Assembly: GCA_903823025.1 (NCBI GenBank)
Contig: CAIJRK010000087.1
Coordinates: 23,718-87,717 of the forward strand
Origin: an uncultured beta proteobacterium
GTDB taxonomy: Bacteria; Pseudomonadota; Gammaproteobacteria; Burkholderiales; Burkholderiaceae_C
Reading direction: 5' to 3'
Length of the DNA: 64,000 nt
Shown in pieces: positions 49,115 through 57,881 of the stretch. The position numbers and the translations under genes are program-made. Under the pieces are notes generated by a model, which worked only from the letters and a program-made list of their open reading frames with translations, was not told the DNA's origin and ran no database searches. How positions within the stretch are numbered: position 1 is the stretch's first letter; every line of letters starts with the position of its first letter.

Positions 49115-49651
49115 ATGCGATTAAGTACCAAAGGTCGATTTGCCATTACCGCGATGATTAACGTTGCGCTCCGCGAGAGTTCAGGCCCCGTTCCGCTGTC
49201 AGATATTGCGGTGCGTCACAAAATTTCGCTGTCCTATTTAGAGCAGATGTTCAGCAAACTACGCCAACACGGCTTAGTTGAAAGCACACGCGGCCCTGGC
49301 GGCGGCTACGCTTTGGGTCATCGCTCTGACAGCATTACCGTTGCCGACATCATTGGCGCGGTTGAAAGCAAAGTCGGTCAAGGTAGCCCTAGTGTGAATC
49401 AGCAGGGTGAACCCATGACGCAAGATATGACCCAAGATTTGTGGGAATCCTTGAACTCAAAAATGGTAGGTTATATGCAGTCTATTACTCTGCGTAGCCT
49501 AGCCGCAGAACAAAAAGCCAAAGGGTTTGACGTCGAAGAACGTAAGGTCGCCAACCGAGGTGTCTTTAAAAAGCCAAAACAGGAGCCGGTACGTGCCAGC
49601 ACGCCAAACTCTGTTTTCGCACTTGGACGCGCCCTGCAAGCCAGAGGTTAA
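49115..49651 (+). CDS. Rrf2-family transcriptional regulator, IscR-like but cysteine-free
   Basis: This 178-residue winged-helix regulator starts MRLSTKGRFAITAMINVAL and contains LSYLEQMFSKLRQHGLVESTRGPGGGYALG, the DNA-binding part of IscR. IscR carries three Cys (spaced about 6 residues apart) for a [2Fe-2S] cluster; here the same segment reads VGQGSPSVNQQGEPMTQDMT, and the whole protein has no Cys. The C-terminus has an extra basic tail. CAGGAG precedes the ATG at 49115. No isc genes follow; the next element is the RNase P RNA on the other strand. Confidence 0.88.
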   Translation: MRLSTKGRFAITAMINVALRESSGPVPLSDIAVRHKISLSYLEQMFSKLRQHGLVESTRGPGGGYALGHRSDSITVADIIGAVESKVGQGSPSVNQQGEPMTQDMTQDLWESLNSKMVGYMQSITLRSLAAEQKAKGFDVEERKVANRGVFKKPKQEPVRASTPNSVFALGRALQARG

Positions 49652-49652
49652 A

Positions 49653-49675
49653 GGCCGCGCCGTCTAGGCGCGACC
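49653..49675 (+). terminator. GC-rich hairpin after the Rrf2 regulator gene
   Basis: GGCCGCGCC and GGCGCGACC form a 9-bp stem (one mismatch) with a 5-base loop, directly after the stop codon and between convergent transcripts (the regulator and rnpB). Only a short A/T stretch follows, so termination strength is uncertain. Confidence 0.4.
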
Positions 49676-49687
49676 TCTGATAAAAGT

Positions 49688-50068
49688 GTGAAGCCTGCCG
49701 ATAAGCCGGATTCTGTGCATGAAGACCGATCTTGCGATTTTTCTTCAAGTGACTGCCATTAATCTGGGCTGCTGGTCACCCAACAGCTCGGTGCTACCTA
49801 CCCGCACACTCCGGGGGCCCCATCAACGTGTGCCTATTTGGTATTGCTGCGCGTAGAGATTGCCCGTTTCACCCGAACTTAATCGGCTCGTCTCTGTTGC
49901 TCTAATCCTCACCTTATACCGCTCACTTACGCAAGCGGCTTTCAATGGACAGCCGTTAGCTGCTACGCTGCCCTATGCAGTCCGGACGTTCCTCCAGTGC
50001 GGTGTTTCCACCCGACGCCTAAGCGTCGTCCTTGCGGCTTGCACCAGCGACAGTCTGGCGGGCTTCAC
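49688..50068 (-). ncRNA. rnpB: RNase P RNA component (class A)
   Basis: The minus strand from 50068 to 49688 reads as bacterial RNase P RNA. The ends GTGAAGCCCGCC and GGCAGGCTTCAC pair as helix P1 with one mismatch. The conserved core GAGGAACGTCCGGACT (P4 region) and the 3' CACAGAATCCGGCTTA are present, as are the GGGTGAAACGG-type loops. The RNA is about 381 nt. It is the ribozyme that trims the 5' leader of precursor tRNAs. On the minus strand a GATAAT (50075-50080) lies 7 bases before the 5' end and fits a -10 element. Confidence 0.94.
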
Positions 50069-50074
50069 TTTTTC

Positions 50075-50080
50075 ATTATC
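50075..50080 (-). promoter_or_regulatory. -10 element of the rnpB promoter
   Basis: GATAAT on the minus strand lies 6 bases before the inferred 5' end of the RNase P RNA. I see no convincing -35 at 17-base spacing. The remaining 200 bases up to the oxidoreductase start hold no gene that I can support. Confidence 0.45.
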
Positions 50081-50285
50081 GCTGCTTTAAGGCCGTCTCT
50101 GGCCTCTGGGGCAACGATAATTTGAAAGCCATCTACGAAGTAGCTGAAAATAGACAGAGCGCAGCCACTTGCATCTATATCAAGATGCCATCCATCAAAG
50201 CCGACAATATCCTGCTAATCATTGCAAAAATCCGCCACTGAGCGCCACATCTGCTTGATAACCACGAGCCATTGACGTAACTCCC

Positions 50286-51983
50286 ATGATCCGACTGACC
50301 GAACTCAAACTTCCCCTCGAACACGCCGCAGACGCCCTGCCCCACCTGATTGCCAAAACGCTAGGCCTCGCGCCCGACGACTTGCATGGATTCACCGTCT
50401 TCAAGCACAGCATTGACGCCCGCAAAGCCGCCTTGATTCAGGTGTACATCGTCGATGCCAAGCTGGACGCCACCCTTGAGGCGACGTTGCTGCAACAGTT
50501 CGAGGGCAACCCTCACGTCTTTGCCACGCCCGACATGCGCTACCACCCAGTCGGCCAAGCGCCCGCCCATGTGGCAGTCCGCCCGGTGGTGGTGGGCTTT
50601 GGCCCGTGTGGCATTTTTGCGGCGCTGGTGCTGGCGCAAATGGGGTTTAAACCGATCGTGCTGGAGCGTGGCAAAAAAGTACGCGAGCGGACCCAAGACA
50701 CCTGGGGACTGTGGCGCAAGCATGTGCTTAACCCTGAATCCAACGTGCAATTTGGCGAAGGCGGTGCGGGCACATTCTCGGACGGCAAGCTTTACAGCCA
50801 GATCAAAGATCCGCGTTTTCTGGGCCGCAAGGTGATGGACGAATTCGTCAAAGCCGGTGCGCCACCTGAAATTTTGGTGGATGCACACCCGCACATTGGC
50901 ACGTTCAAGCTGGTGAAAGTGGTTGAGCATTTGCGCGAGCAAATCATCGCCTTGGGCGGTGAGATACGCTTTCAACAACGGGTGACGGATGTGCTGATTG
51001 AAGGCGATTCGGAGAATCGGCAGGTGCGCGGCCTAACCGTTCTGGACCAAGCCACCGGCCAATCCTACGAGCTGCGCGCTGACCAAGTCGTGATGGCGTT
51101 GGGCCACAGTTCACGCGACACCTGCGCCATGCTGTACCAGCGCGGCGTGGCCATGGAGGCCAAGCCGTTCTCCATCGGATTTCGCATTGAGCACCCTCAA
51201 AGCGTGATTGATCGCGCCCGTTGGGGTCGCCATGCCGGGCATCCGAGTTTGGGGGCCGCAGATTACAAACTGGTGCATCACGCCAACAATGGCCGTTCGG
51301 TTTACAGCTTTTGTATGTGTCCCGGCGGCACCGTAGTGGCGGCCACCTCAGAGCCGGGCCGCGTGGTGACCAACGGCATGAGTCAGTATTCACGCAACGA
51401 GCGCAACGCCAACGCGGGCATCGTGGTCGGCATTGACCCCAGTGATTACCCGACCGAAGCGAGCGCTTTTGAAGCCGCTTTTGGTGAGAATGTGTCGGCC
51501 CAACCGACGCCCGGCACAGCGCATCATCCGCTGGCGGGCATCGTGCTGCAACGCCAGCTGGAATCCAACGCGTATGTCATGGGTGGCGCCAACTACCAGG
51601 CACCGGGGCAATTGGTGGGTGACTTTTTGGTTGGCCGCGCCTCCACGCAACTCGGGGGAGTGGAGCCGTCTTATCAACCCGGCGTCAATCTGGTGGATTT
51701 GGCCGGTGCCTTACCGACCTACGCCATCGATGCCATCCGGGAAGCGCTACCCGCGTTTGCGTACAAGATCAAAGGCTTTGATATGCCTGACGCAATGTTG
51801 ACGGGCGTCGAAACACGCACCTCGTCGCCTTTGAAAATTCCACGCGGTGCTGATTTTCAGAGCACCAACACACGCGGCTTGTACCCCGCTGGCGAAGGTG
51901 CCAGTTACGCGGGGGGCATTTTATCGGCGGGGGTAGATGGCATCAAAGTCGCGGAAGCGTTGGCGCGCAGCTTGTTGGGCTGA
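50286..51983 (+). CDS. NAD(P)/FAD-dependent oxidoreductase (COG2509 type)
   Basis: This 565-residue flavoprotein has an N-terminal domain of about 90 residues, then the FAD-binding motif VVGFGPCGIFAAL (GxGxxG at residues 104-109), ERGKKVRERTQDTWGLW, and NVQFGEGGAGTFSDGKLY. The C-terminal FAD motif is GLYPAGEGASYAGGILSAGVDGIKVA. The family is widespread, and the physiological reaction is not established. Length and motifs are complete. It is followed within 25 bases by a relic of the htpX 3' end. Confidence 0.9.
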   Translation: MIRLTELKLPLEHAADALPHLIAKTLGLAPDDLHGFTVFKHSIDARKAALIQVYIVDAKLDATLEATLLQQFEGNPHVFATPDMRYHPVGQAPAHVAVRPVVVGFGPCGIFAALVLAQMGFKPIVLERGKKVRERTQDTWGLWRKHVLNPESNVQFGEGGAGTFSDGKLYSQIKDPRFLGRKVMDEFVKAGAPPEILVDAHPHIGTFKLVKVVEHLREQIIALGGEIRFQQRVTDVLIEGDSENRQVRGLTVLDQATGQSYELRADQVVMALGHSSRDTCAMLYQRGVAMEAKPFSIGFRIEHPQSVIDRARWGRHAGHPSLGAADYKLVHHANNGRSVYSFCMCPGGTVVAATSEPGRVVTNGMSQYSRNERNANAGIVVGIDPSDYPTEASAFEAAFGENVSAQPTPGTAHHPLAGIVLQRQLESNAYVMGGANYQAPGQLVGDFLVGRASTQLGGVEPSYQPGVNLVDLAGALPTYAIDAIREALPAFAYKIKGFDMPDAMLTGVETRTSSPLKIPRGADFQSTNTRGLYPAGEGASYAGGILSAGVDGIKVAEALARSLLG

Positions 51984-52005
51984 ACACGCCTGCGCTTGAA
52001 CCTGA

Positions 52006-52030
52006 ACCTTTAAACCTGCGCGTTTTGCAG
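52006..52030. repeat. Left copy of a 25-bp imperfect repeat (relic of the htpX 3' end)
   Basis: This 25-base segment matches 53985-54009 at 22 of 25 positions. The right copy is the true htpX C-terminus and stop (LQNSQV then stop). On the minus strand the left copy also encodes LQNAQV and a stop. The pair brackets the TetR and dehydrogenase genes in direct orientation, 1979 bases apart. Confidence 0.7.
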
Positions 52031-52132
52031 CCGCCCGGAGCTGAAACAACACGAAGCTAAATTTCAAGGTGTTGGCACTGCACGTCTCGCGCCTCATCTC
52101 GCTCACAAAACGTCGAAATCTGGCGTCCCGCT

Positions 52133-52729
52133 TTATGGACGCTTGCTAGATTTCGGCTGGGCGGGCAGCGGCAGTACTGCCAGCGCCAGCACTGCGGTCA
52201 TGGCATGGCGCCTGGCCTGCGGTGCAAGCTCCGTTTCCCTGTCATTGCCACGCAGTATCGAAAGCCCCTCGATCAGCGCGACAATGAGCACGGCTCGTTC
52301 ACGCGTGGAATTCGCGCAAGTCGCATCAGGAAAATTATGGCGGACGAGTTCGCACACCCGATCCGTATAGCCAGCGTAGAACGTCCTTAGAGCGGCGTCT
52401 GCGGCCTCATTGCGACTCGACATCGCCCACAACTCCCAGAGTAGCTGGCAGTCACCATTCTCAAGCTGGCTTTCCAACAAGAAGTCCAGCGCCTCAGCCA
52501 GGTTGGCAGGCGCACCGGCCATCAGTACATCCCAGTCTTGCAGATAGCGGGCCATGACCGCTTCGATCACCGCATCAAGCGTCTTGTAGTAGTACTGGAC
52601 ATGGCTGATGCCAACACCAGCTTCTGCCGCAATGGCCCGCATCCGCAAACCGTGCGCCCCATCGCGAACCAGCACGCGCATCGCTGCACGCAAGATCAAT
52701 TCACGTCGGTCTTCCCCTTTTGTTGACAT
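52133..52729 (-). CDS. TetR/AcrR-family transcriptional regulator
   Basis: This 198-residue repressor-type protein has an N-terminal helix-turn-helix (RRELILRAAMRVLVRDGAHGLRMRAIAAEAGVGISHVQYYY, about residues 8-48). The ligand domain includes FLLESQLENGDCQLLWELW, similar to regulators of the BetI/YcdC group. It is divergent from the dehydrogenase gene, and two perfect palindromes with the same centre lie between them, its likely operators. With that gene it forms a two-gene unit bounded by a repeat. Confidence 0.92.
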   Translation of the reverse strand: MSTKGEDRRELILRAAMRVLVRDGAHGLRMRAIAAEAGVGISHVQYYYKTLDAVIEAVMARYLQDWDVLMAGAPANLAEALDFLLESQLENGDCQLLWELWAMSSRNEAADAALRTFYAGYTDRVCELVRHNFPDATCANSTRERAVLIVALIEGLSILRGNDRETELAPQARRHAMTAVLALAVLPLPAQPKSSKRP

Positions 52730-52769
52730 GGCGCTTTCCTTTCATCAATCACCGTGTGCGCCATGTTAA

Positions 52770-52785
52770 TTGTTCAAACGAACAA
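52770..52785. promoter_or_regulatory. Palindromic operator 1 (TetR/dehydrogenase intergenic region)
   Basis: TTGTTCAAACGAACAA is a perfect inverted repeat (TTGTTC/GAACAA) around AAAC. It lies 41 bases from the TetR start and 31 bases from the start of operator 2. Confidence 0.75.
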
Positions 52786-52800
52786 CTTCATGTTTTAATA

Positions 52801-52816
52801 TTGGTCAAACGACCAA
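52801..52816. promoter_or_regulatory. Palindromic operator 2 (TetR/dehydrogenase intergenic region)
   Basis: TTGGTCAAACGACCAA is a perfect inverted repeat with the same AAAC centre as operator 1 and differs only in the fourth base of each arm. It lies just before the AAGGA ribosome site of the dehydrogenase gene, where a bound repressor would block transcription. Confidence 0.75.
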
Positions 52817-52829
52817 CTAAGGATAAAAC

Positions 52830-53894
52830 ATGATCTCTCAAACTGTCGTACTTGTCGGTGGTAGCGGCGTAGTCGGTGCGCAAGTGGCGGCCTTGCTGGC
52901 CCGGCGCAGACCAGAGCTGAAACTTGTCATCGCCAGTCGCCGTCTTGAAGTGGCGCAATCCGTCGCCGTGCGCCATGGTGCCGTCGCGATTGCGATGGAT
53001 GTGGATGCGCCGGTCCTGCCGGAAAACTTCGCCGGTGCGCTCATCGTGGGATTGGTCAACGATTCGCACAACCGCCTGTTGCATCTCGCCTTGTCGCAAG
53101 GCCACGCCTATATTGACGTGACGCGATGGACCGAACGGCTGAAGCAGGCGCTCGTTAGCGTCGCCGGTTACGGGCGTCTGAACGCGCCGGTGGTCTTGTC
53201 CTCGGCCTGGATGGCCGGCATTGCGGGTCTGATGGCGCGTGATGCAAGCAGAACTTTCAACAGTGTCGAACGTATTGGTATCGACATCCTTTTTGCGATA
53301 TCTGATCAGGCAGGGCCGAACTCAACCGCTTACATGGATCGTCTGTCTGAACCCTTCCACACGATGGAAAACGGCCTATGGGTCAAGCGCAGCGGCTTTC
53401 TCGACGGTCAAACGGCAAATTTTGGTGAAGCCGGTCGTCATCAGGTTTACCGTTTCGATACGCCTGATCAAGCGAGTCTGCCCGCCATCACCGGGGCAGC
53501 CAATGTAGATGCGCGGATTGGCTTTGATGACCGCAAAGCCACCGCATTGCTGCATTGGCTGGTGCGCAGTGGCGTATGGCGAGTCCTGTCACGCCCCATG
53601 TTTGATAGCACACGGCGTGCGATTCTCTATAACCCTGGACCAGGTGCAGATCACCGTATTCGAATTGCAGTAGAAGGCAAAGACGCCAATGGTCGGCCAT
53701 GTCGCAAAGTGGTGCAGGTGGTTGATCCTCTGGGGCAAACCCATTTGACCGCGCTTGGCGTAGTGCTGCAGATCGAGAATTTGCTGGGGCCGCACGCGCC
53801 GCCCGCTGGTATTTACCTTGGGGAAGCGATGGTTGATCCGGCACATGCTCGCCGACAGCTACAAGCGGAAAATGTGCGCCTGTTTGATGAGTAG
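52830..53894 (+). CDS. Saccharopine dehydrogenase-like NAD(P)-dependent oxidoreductase
   Basis: This 354-residue protein begins with a Rossmann motif VVLVGGSGVVGAQVAALLARRR, then LVIASRRLEVAQSVA and an Asp-rich strand, as in saccharopine-dehydrogenase-like proteins. The C-terminal half is the family's mixed domain with RWTERLKQA and LGEAMVDPAHARRQLQ. The substrate is unknown. AAGGATAAAAC precedes the ATG. It is divergent from and probably controlled by the TetR gene. Confidence 0.85.
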   Translation: MISQTVVLVGGSGVVGAQVAALLARRRPELKLVIASRRLEVAQSVAVRHGAVAIAMDVDAPVLPENFAGALIVGLVNDSHNRLLHLALSQGHAYIDVTRWTERLKQALVSVAGYGRLNAPVVLSSAWMAGIAGLMARDASRTFNSVERIGIDILFAISDQAGPNSTAYMDRLSEPFHTMENGLWVKRSGFLDGQTANFGEAGRHQVYRFDTPDQASLPAITGAANVDARIGFDDRKATALLHWLVRSGVWRVLSRPMFDSTRRAILYNPGPGADHRIRIAVEGKDANGRPCRKVVQVVDPLGQTHLTALGVVLQIENLLGPHAPPAGIYLGEAMVDPAHARRQLQAENVRLFDE

Positions 53895-53984
53895 CTAATA
53901 CGACGCACTCGCCAAGGAAGAATGTAAATCACCGCAGCGGCGCTTCATTGGGTAATGAAGGCATCCTCTGCGTAACATCATCAG

Positions 53985-54009
53985 ACCTTTACACCTGCGA
54001 ATTTTGCAG
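53985..54009. repeat. Right copy of the 25-bp imperfect repeat (htpX 3' end)
   Basis: These bases span the last codons and stop of htpX and match 52006-52030 at 22 of 25 positions in the same orientation. Confidence 0.7.
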
Positions 54010-54861
54010 CGCTGCGATACGCTCTTCAATCGGGGGGTGCGTCGAAAACAACTGACCAATACCGCCCGAAATGCCCATAGCGGCCATCTCCTTGGGCAAC
54101 TCAGCGGGGGTCATGCCACCCAGACGCGCCAGCGCGTTGATCATGGGTTGCTTGCGGTTCATGAGTCGTGCGGCACCGGCATCCGCCCGGAATTCGCGCT
54201 GACGTGAAAACCAGGCCACCACAATCGCGGCGGCAAAACCCAAGATGATGTCCAGCACAAAAGTGGTGATCATGTAACCAATGCCGGGGCCTGAACGCTC
54301 TTCGCCTTTGTGCAAAAAGCTGTCAATCGCGTAACCAATAACGCGACTCAAGAACACCACAAAGGTGTTCATCACGCCTTGAATCAAGGCCATGGTAACC
54401 ATGTCGCCGTTGGCAATGTGGGCAACTTCGTGGGCAATCACCGCTTCGATTTCTTCGCGCGTCATGCCTTGCAATAAACCGGTGGACACCGCAACCAGTG
54501 CCGAGTTTTTAAAAGCGCCTGTGGCAAACGCGTTGGGTTCGCCTTCAAAAATACCGACTTCAGGCATCCCGATGCCGGCGGTGTTGGCCAGTTTGCGCAC
54601 AGTCTCGACAATCCAGGCTTCATCGACGTTTTCTGGCTGCTTGATGATGCGCACGCCCGTGGTCCACTTGGCCATCGGCTTGCTGATCAGCAGCGAAATG
54701 ATGGCGCCGCCAAAACCGATGACCAGCGCAAAGCCCAACAACTTGCCTAAATTCAAGCCGCTGGAGGTGAGGTAACTGTTGACGCCCAACATGCTCGCCA
54801 CGATGCCGAGCACCGCAACGACCATGACGTTGGTCAAAATAAACAAAATAATGCGTTTCAT
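53989..54861 (-). CDS. htpX: Membrane zinc metalloprotease HtpX
   Basis: This 290-residue inner-membrane protease degrades misfolded membrane proteins. It starts [25 protein letters not shown]; the first two helices are followed by the zinc motif [10 protein letters not shown] and two more helices. The downstream Glu ligand region is [17 protein letters not shown] chose the ATG at 54861, since the frame's first Met is nine codons further and has no better site. Length fits the E. coli protein (293). Confidence 0.96.
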   Translation of the reverse strand: MKRIILFILTNVMVVAVLGIVASMLGVNSYLTSSGLNLGKLLGFALVIGFGGAIISLLISKPMAKWTTGVRIIKQPENVDEAWIVETVRKLANTAGIGMPEVGIFEGEPNAFATGAFKNSALVAVSTGLLQGMTREEIEAVIAHEVAHIANGDMVTMALIQGVMNTFVVFLSRVIGYAIDSFLHKGEERSGPGIGYMITTFVLDIILGFAAAIVVAWFSRQREFRADAGAARLMNRKQPMINALARLGGMTPAELPKEMAAMGISGGIGQLFSTHPPIEERIAALQNSQV

Positions 54862-54971
54862 GATTTCTTTCAAAAGAGATGGGTTCAACTCAGTGAACCA
54901 TTGGCACCAATGTTAGGGGCGAGCGACTTAAGTTCAAGATGACAGACTCTAATTGTCCCTGAACTTTACGG

Positions 54972-55772
54972 TCATTTAGGCAGACGAAACACGCTGGCAT
55001 CGGCGTAAAACGTCGGATTTTCATTGGCCGCCCACCAACCCGGCACGCCCAACACCGGCAAATGCGCAAATGGCTTGGTCGCCAGCTTGTCGGCACTCAC
55101 ATCCAAGGCGATCCAGGCGTCTAAATCGGTTAACGAATGGCTCGCGGCCTGCGCCCGATAGACGTGGGCGGTGATGGGTTTTCTGGGGTAAACCAGCTTC
55201 TCCAGCAAGGCGTGTCCGAACAGCACCAAATGCGCCTCGCGCCATAGCGGGCGCAAATCAACAAACAGGCGCTGCCAGTCTTTCGCCGCCAAGGCGTTCC
55301 ACAGCAGGTCGGGCGCTTGCAAGAAGGCTGCATTTTCGTCAAACACCGTCAAGCCGTCACGCGCCGGGCCGCGCACGGGTTGAATGCCGGTGTGGGCGAT
55401 CTGTGCGACATGCAGCTGATTGAGTCGCCGCTTGGTCAAGGGAAACTTGAGCCAGCACAGGCCATTAAAGAAGTCGTGCAGACCTTCGCGGGTCGGGCAA
55501 CAGTTACTGGTAAAAATATAGCTTTCATAAGCTTCACCCGGCGGCAAATCGCTTTGCGGCACAAAACGCACCGGGGTGGGTTGAGGGGCCAGCGCCGCAT
55601 TCAAGGCCGTCGCGCTGGTCGCGCCCCTCACCACTTTTTGCGCAACGCTTTGTCCGACGGACGCATAAGGGGCAAGCCAAGGCGCGGCCCAGTCAATAGC
55701 GGCGATTGGTTGGGCGCCAAGTGGCTGGACTAGCCGATTAGCCTGCGTTTCTTTCGCCAGCGGCAAACTCAA
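54972..55772 (-). CDS. DUF3025 family protein
   Basis: This 266-residue soluble protein of unknown function belongs to the DUF3025 family of beta/gammaproteobacteria. The family signature is EGLHDFFNGLCWLKFPLTKRRLNQLH, followed by LTVFDENAAFLQAP. A C-terminal region has WWAANENPTFYADASVFR. It overlaps the NYN-domain gene by 4 bases. No enzyme function is known to me. Confidence 0.88.
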   Translation of the reverse strand: MSLPLAKETQANRLVQPLGAQPIAAIDWAAPWLAPYASVGQSVAQKVVRGATSATALNAALAPQPTPVRFVPQSDLPPGEAYESYIFTSNCCPTREGLHDFFNGLCWLKFPLTKRRLNQLHVAQIAHTGIQPVRGPARDGLTVFDENAAFLQAPDLLWNALAAKDWQRLFVDLRPLWREAHLVLFGHALLEKLVYPRKPITAHVYRAQAASHSLTDLDAWIALDVSADKLATKPFAHLPVLGVPGWWAANENPTFYADASVFRLPK

Positions 55773-56707
55773 ACGGTGTCCTGCGTCGGGGTGTATTGCA
55801 CGGTTATTGGTTTCTCAGGCGGCAGCAGGGCAAAGTGATGCGGAAACTTTTTGAGCAACTTGGTTGACGTGGTGTTTTTGCCCCGTAGTTTGGCGTCCAG
55901 CAGCGCTTTGGCGACGGCGGCAAGGGGTTGGGGTTGCCCTGTTTTCAAGGCGGGAACTGCCAGCAAAATAGCGGCCACATCGACACCGGGCATCTTGACA
56001 ACAGCGCTTTCAACAGCAATAGGCTCGACTTTTTGCGTAACCTCATAAGGCTGCGTAACTTTTTTAACTGCCGTTGTTTTGTTCACAACTTTTTTAGCGG
56101 GTACTTTTTGAGTGGCTTTCGGCACGTCTTTTTTGACAGCTTTGACAAGCGCTTTTTTTGCCACTGGCGCTGCGACCACTCTGGCTTTTTTCACGGCTGT
56201 TTTTCTGGCGACAGTTTGTTTGACAGGGGCTGCAACGGTGGGCGCGGCTAACACGGCAGCTGCGGCCAATTGTTGTGCTTCATACAGCGCCTGTTCAGCG
56301 CCCACCAAAATCACGCGGTCATAAGCCGACACCGCTTCGCGCCCCATTTTTCCGCGCTCGGACACACACACCATGCGGATGCCGCGTTCACGCAAACGCA
56401 CCACCAGCGGCAAAAAATCAGCATCACCCGACCCAATGACGACCATTTTTGGCATAGGTGTTTGGCAGGCAAACGCCATCGCATCAACGGCGAGAGCGAT
56501 ATCGGTGGTGTTTTTAGTCAGGGAAAGATTGACGAAAGGGCGCACCGCCCAGACGCGAAGCATATCGGCCAAGCCCTTTAAATTTTCAGCGCTGCCGTAA
56601 GCGCGCCGAACTGGCATCGGGCCTTCAGAGGCTTCGAGAATGCGAAACGCTTCGTCCACCCAAGCGCCCGAGTTCAGGTTATCGGCATCAATTAAAAAGA
56701 CGTTCAT
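55769..56707 (-). CDS. NYN-domain (LabA/MARF1-like) RNase-fold protein with basic linker
   Basis: This 312-residue protein has an N-terminal PIN-like NYN domain (about residues 1-150). The conserved acidic positions lie in FLIDADNLN, NTTDIALAVDAMA and GSGDADFLPLV, so a metal-dependent nuclease site is present. A Lys/Ala/Val-rich linker of about 100 residues (VKKARVVAAPVAKK and similar) could bind nucleic acid. The C-terminal 70 residues (LLAVPALKTGQPQPLAAVAKALLDAKL) look like an OST-HTH/LOTUS-type RNA-binding domain. I chose the ATG at 56707 with AAGGA before it. A role in RNA turnover is inferred. Confidence 0.82.
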   Translation of the reverse strand: MNVFLIDADNLNSGAWVDEAFRILEASEGPMPVRRAYGSAENLKGLADMLRVWAVRPFVNLSLTKNTTDIALAVDAMAFACQTPMPKMVVIGSGDADFLPLVVRLRERGIRMVCVSERGKMGREAVSAYDRVILVGAEQALYEAQQLAAAAVLAAPTVAAPVKQTVARKTAVKKARVVAAPVAKKALVKAVKKDVPKATQKVPAKKVVNKTTAVKKVTQPYEVTQKVEPIAVESAVVKMPGVDVAAILLAVPALKTGQPQPLAAVAKALLDAKLRGKNTTSTKLLKKFPHHFALLPPEKPITVQYTPTQDTV

Positions 56708-56753
56708 TTCAATTCCTTGGTATGGAGCCATGCGTTGAACAGCCCGCTTGTTT

Positions 56754-57788
56754 TCAGTTCACCAATTTCCATGGCAACGATTCGCCAGAACGCAATGGTT
56801 TGAGTTGCGCCTCGCCAAAGGCAAAGCTCTCGGGCGGCGTCCACGTTTCGCGCTTTAACGTAATGTGGCCGGTGTTGCGCGGCAAGCCATAAAAATCGGC
56901 CCCGTGAAAACTGGCAAATCCTTCGAGCTTGTCCAACGCCCCGACTGAATCAAACGCTTCGGCGTACATCTCGATGGCGGCATGTGCGGTGTAGCAACCG
57001 GCGCAACCGCTGGCGTTTTCTTTCAGATGCGCGGGATGCGGCGCACTGTCGGTGCCCAAAAAGAATTTGTTGGAGCCGCTGGTAGCCGCCGCCACCAAAG
57101 ACAGGCGATGCGTTTCGCGCTTCAACACCGGCAAGCAGTAGTAATGCGGGCGAATGCCGCCGGTAAAAATGGCGTTGCGGTTATAGAGCAAATGATGCGC
57201 CGTGAGCGTTGCTGCGGTGAAGCGATCCGACGCCTGCACATACTGCGCGGCCTCGCGGGTGGTGATGTGTTCAAACACAATTTTCAGTTCAGGAAAATCA
57301 CGACGCAAAGGGATCAGTTGCGTGTCGATAAACACGGCTTCGCGATCAAACAGATCAATCTCGGGCGATGTGACTTCACCATGCACCAGCAACAACAAGC
57401 CTTCGCGTTGCATGGCTTCCAGCGTTTTATAGGTCTTGCGCAAGTCGGTGACACCGGCGTCGCTGTTGGTCGTGGCCCCTGCCGGATAGAGCTTGACGGC
57501 GACGATACCGGCGTCGCGGGCGCGTTTGATTTCATCGGCGGGCAGCTTGTCGGTGAGGTAAAGCGTCATCAGCGGCTCAAACGTCACGCCTTCGGGCACA
57601 GCCGCCTGAATGCGGGCTTTGTAGGCCAGCGCGGCCTCGGTCGTGGTCACAGGCGGGCGCAGATTGGGCATGATGATGGCGCGCCCAAACTGGGCGGCGG
57701 TGTGCGGCACCACCACGTTCAGGGCGTCACCATCGCGCACGTGCAAATGCCAGTCGTCAGGTCGGGTGAGGGTGATTTTTTGTGTCAT
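56754..57788 (-). CDS. pyrC: Dihydroorotase PyrC
   Basis: This 344-residue enzyme of pyrimidine synthesis cyclises N-carbamoyl-aspartate to dihydroorotate. It begins [22 protein letters not shown], with the zinc HxH, and includes the carbamylated Lys region [23 protein letters not shown] and GTDSAPH (catalytic Asp). I chose the ATG at 57788, giving the E. coli length; no strong ribosome site is visible. The frame is open 20 codons upstream. Confidence 0.96.
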   Translation of the reverse strand: MTQKITLTRPDDWHLHVRDGDALNVVVPHTAAQFGRAIIMPNLRPPVTTTEAALAYKARIQAAVPEGVTFEPLMTLYLTDKLPADEIKRARDAGIVAVKLYPAGATTNSDAGVTDLRKTYKTLEAMQREGLLLLVHGEVTSPEIDLFDREAVFIDTQLIPLRRDFPELKIVFEHITTREAAQYVQASDRFTAATLTAHHLLYNRNAIFTGGIRPHYYCLPVLKRETHRLSLVAAATSGSNKFFLGTDSAPHPAHLKENASGCAGCYTAHAAIEMYAEAFDSVGALDKLEGFASFHGADFYGLPRNTGHITLKRETWTPPESFAFGEAQLKPLRSGESLPWKLVN

Positions 57789-57881
57789 GTTTTGTATTTT
57801 CGTTTGCAAAACCAAATAATCCCACAACGCACGGCGTGACGCTGACAAAAGAAATTTCTGTCTGAAACAGGCCTTGGCGGT

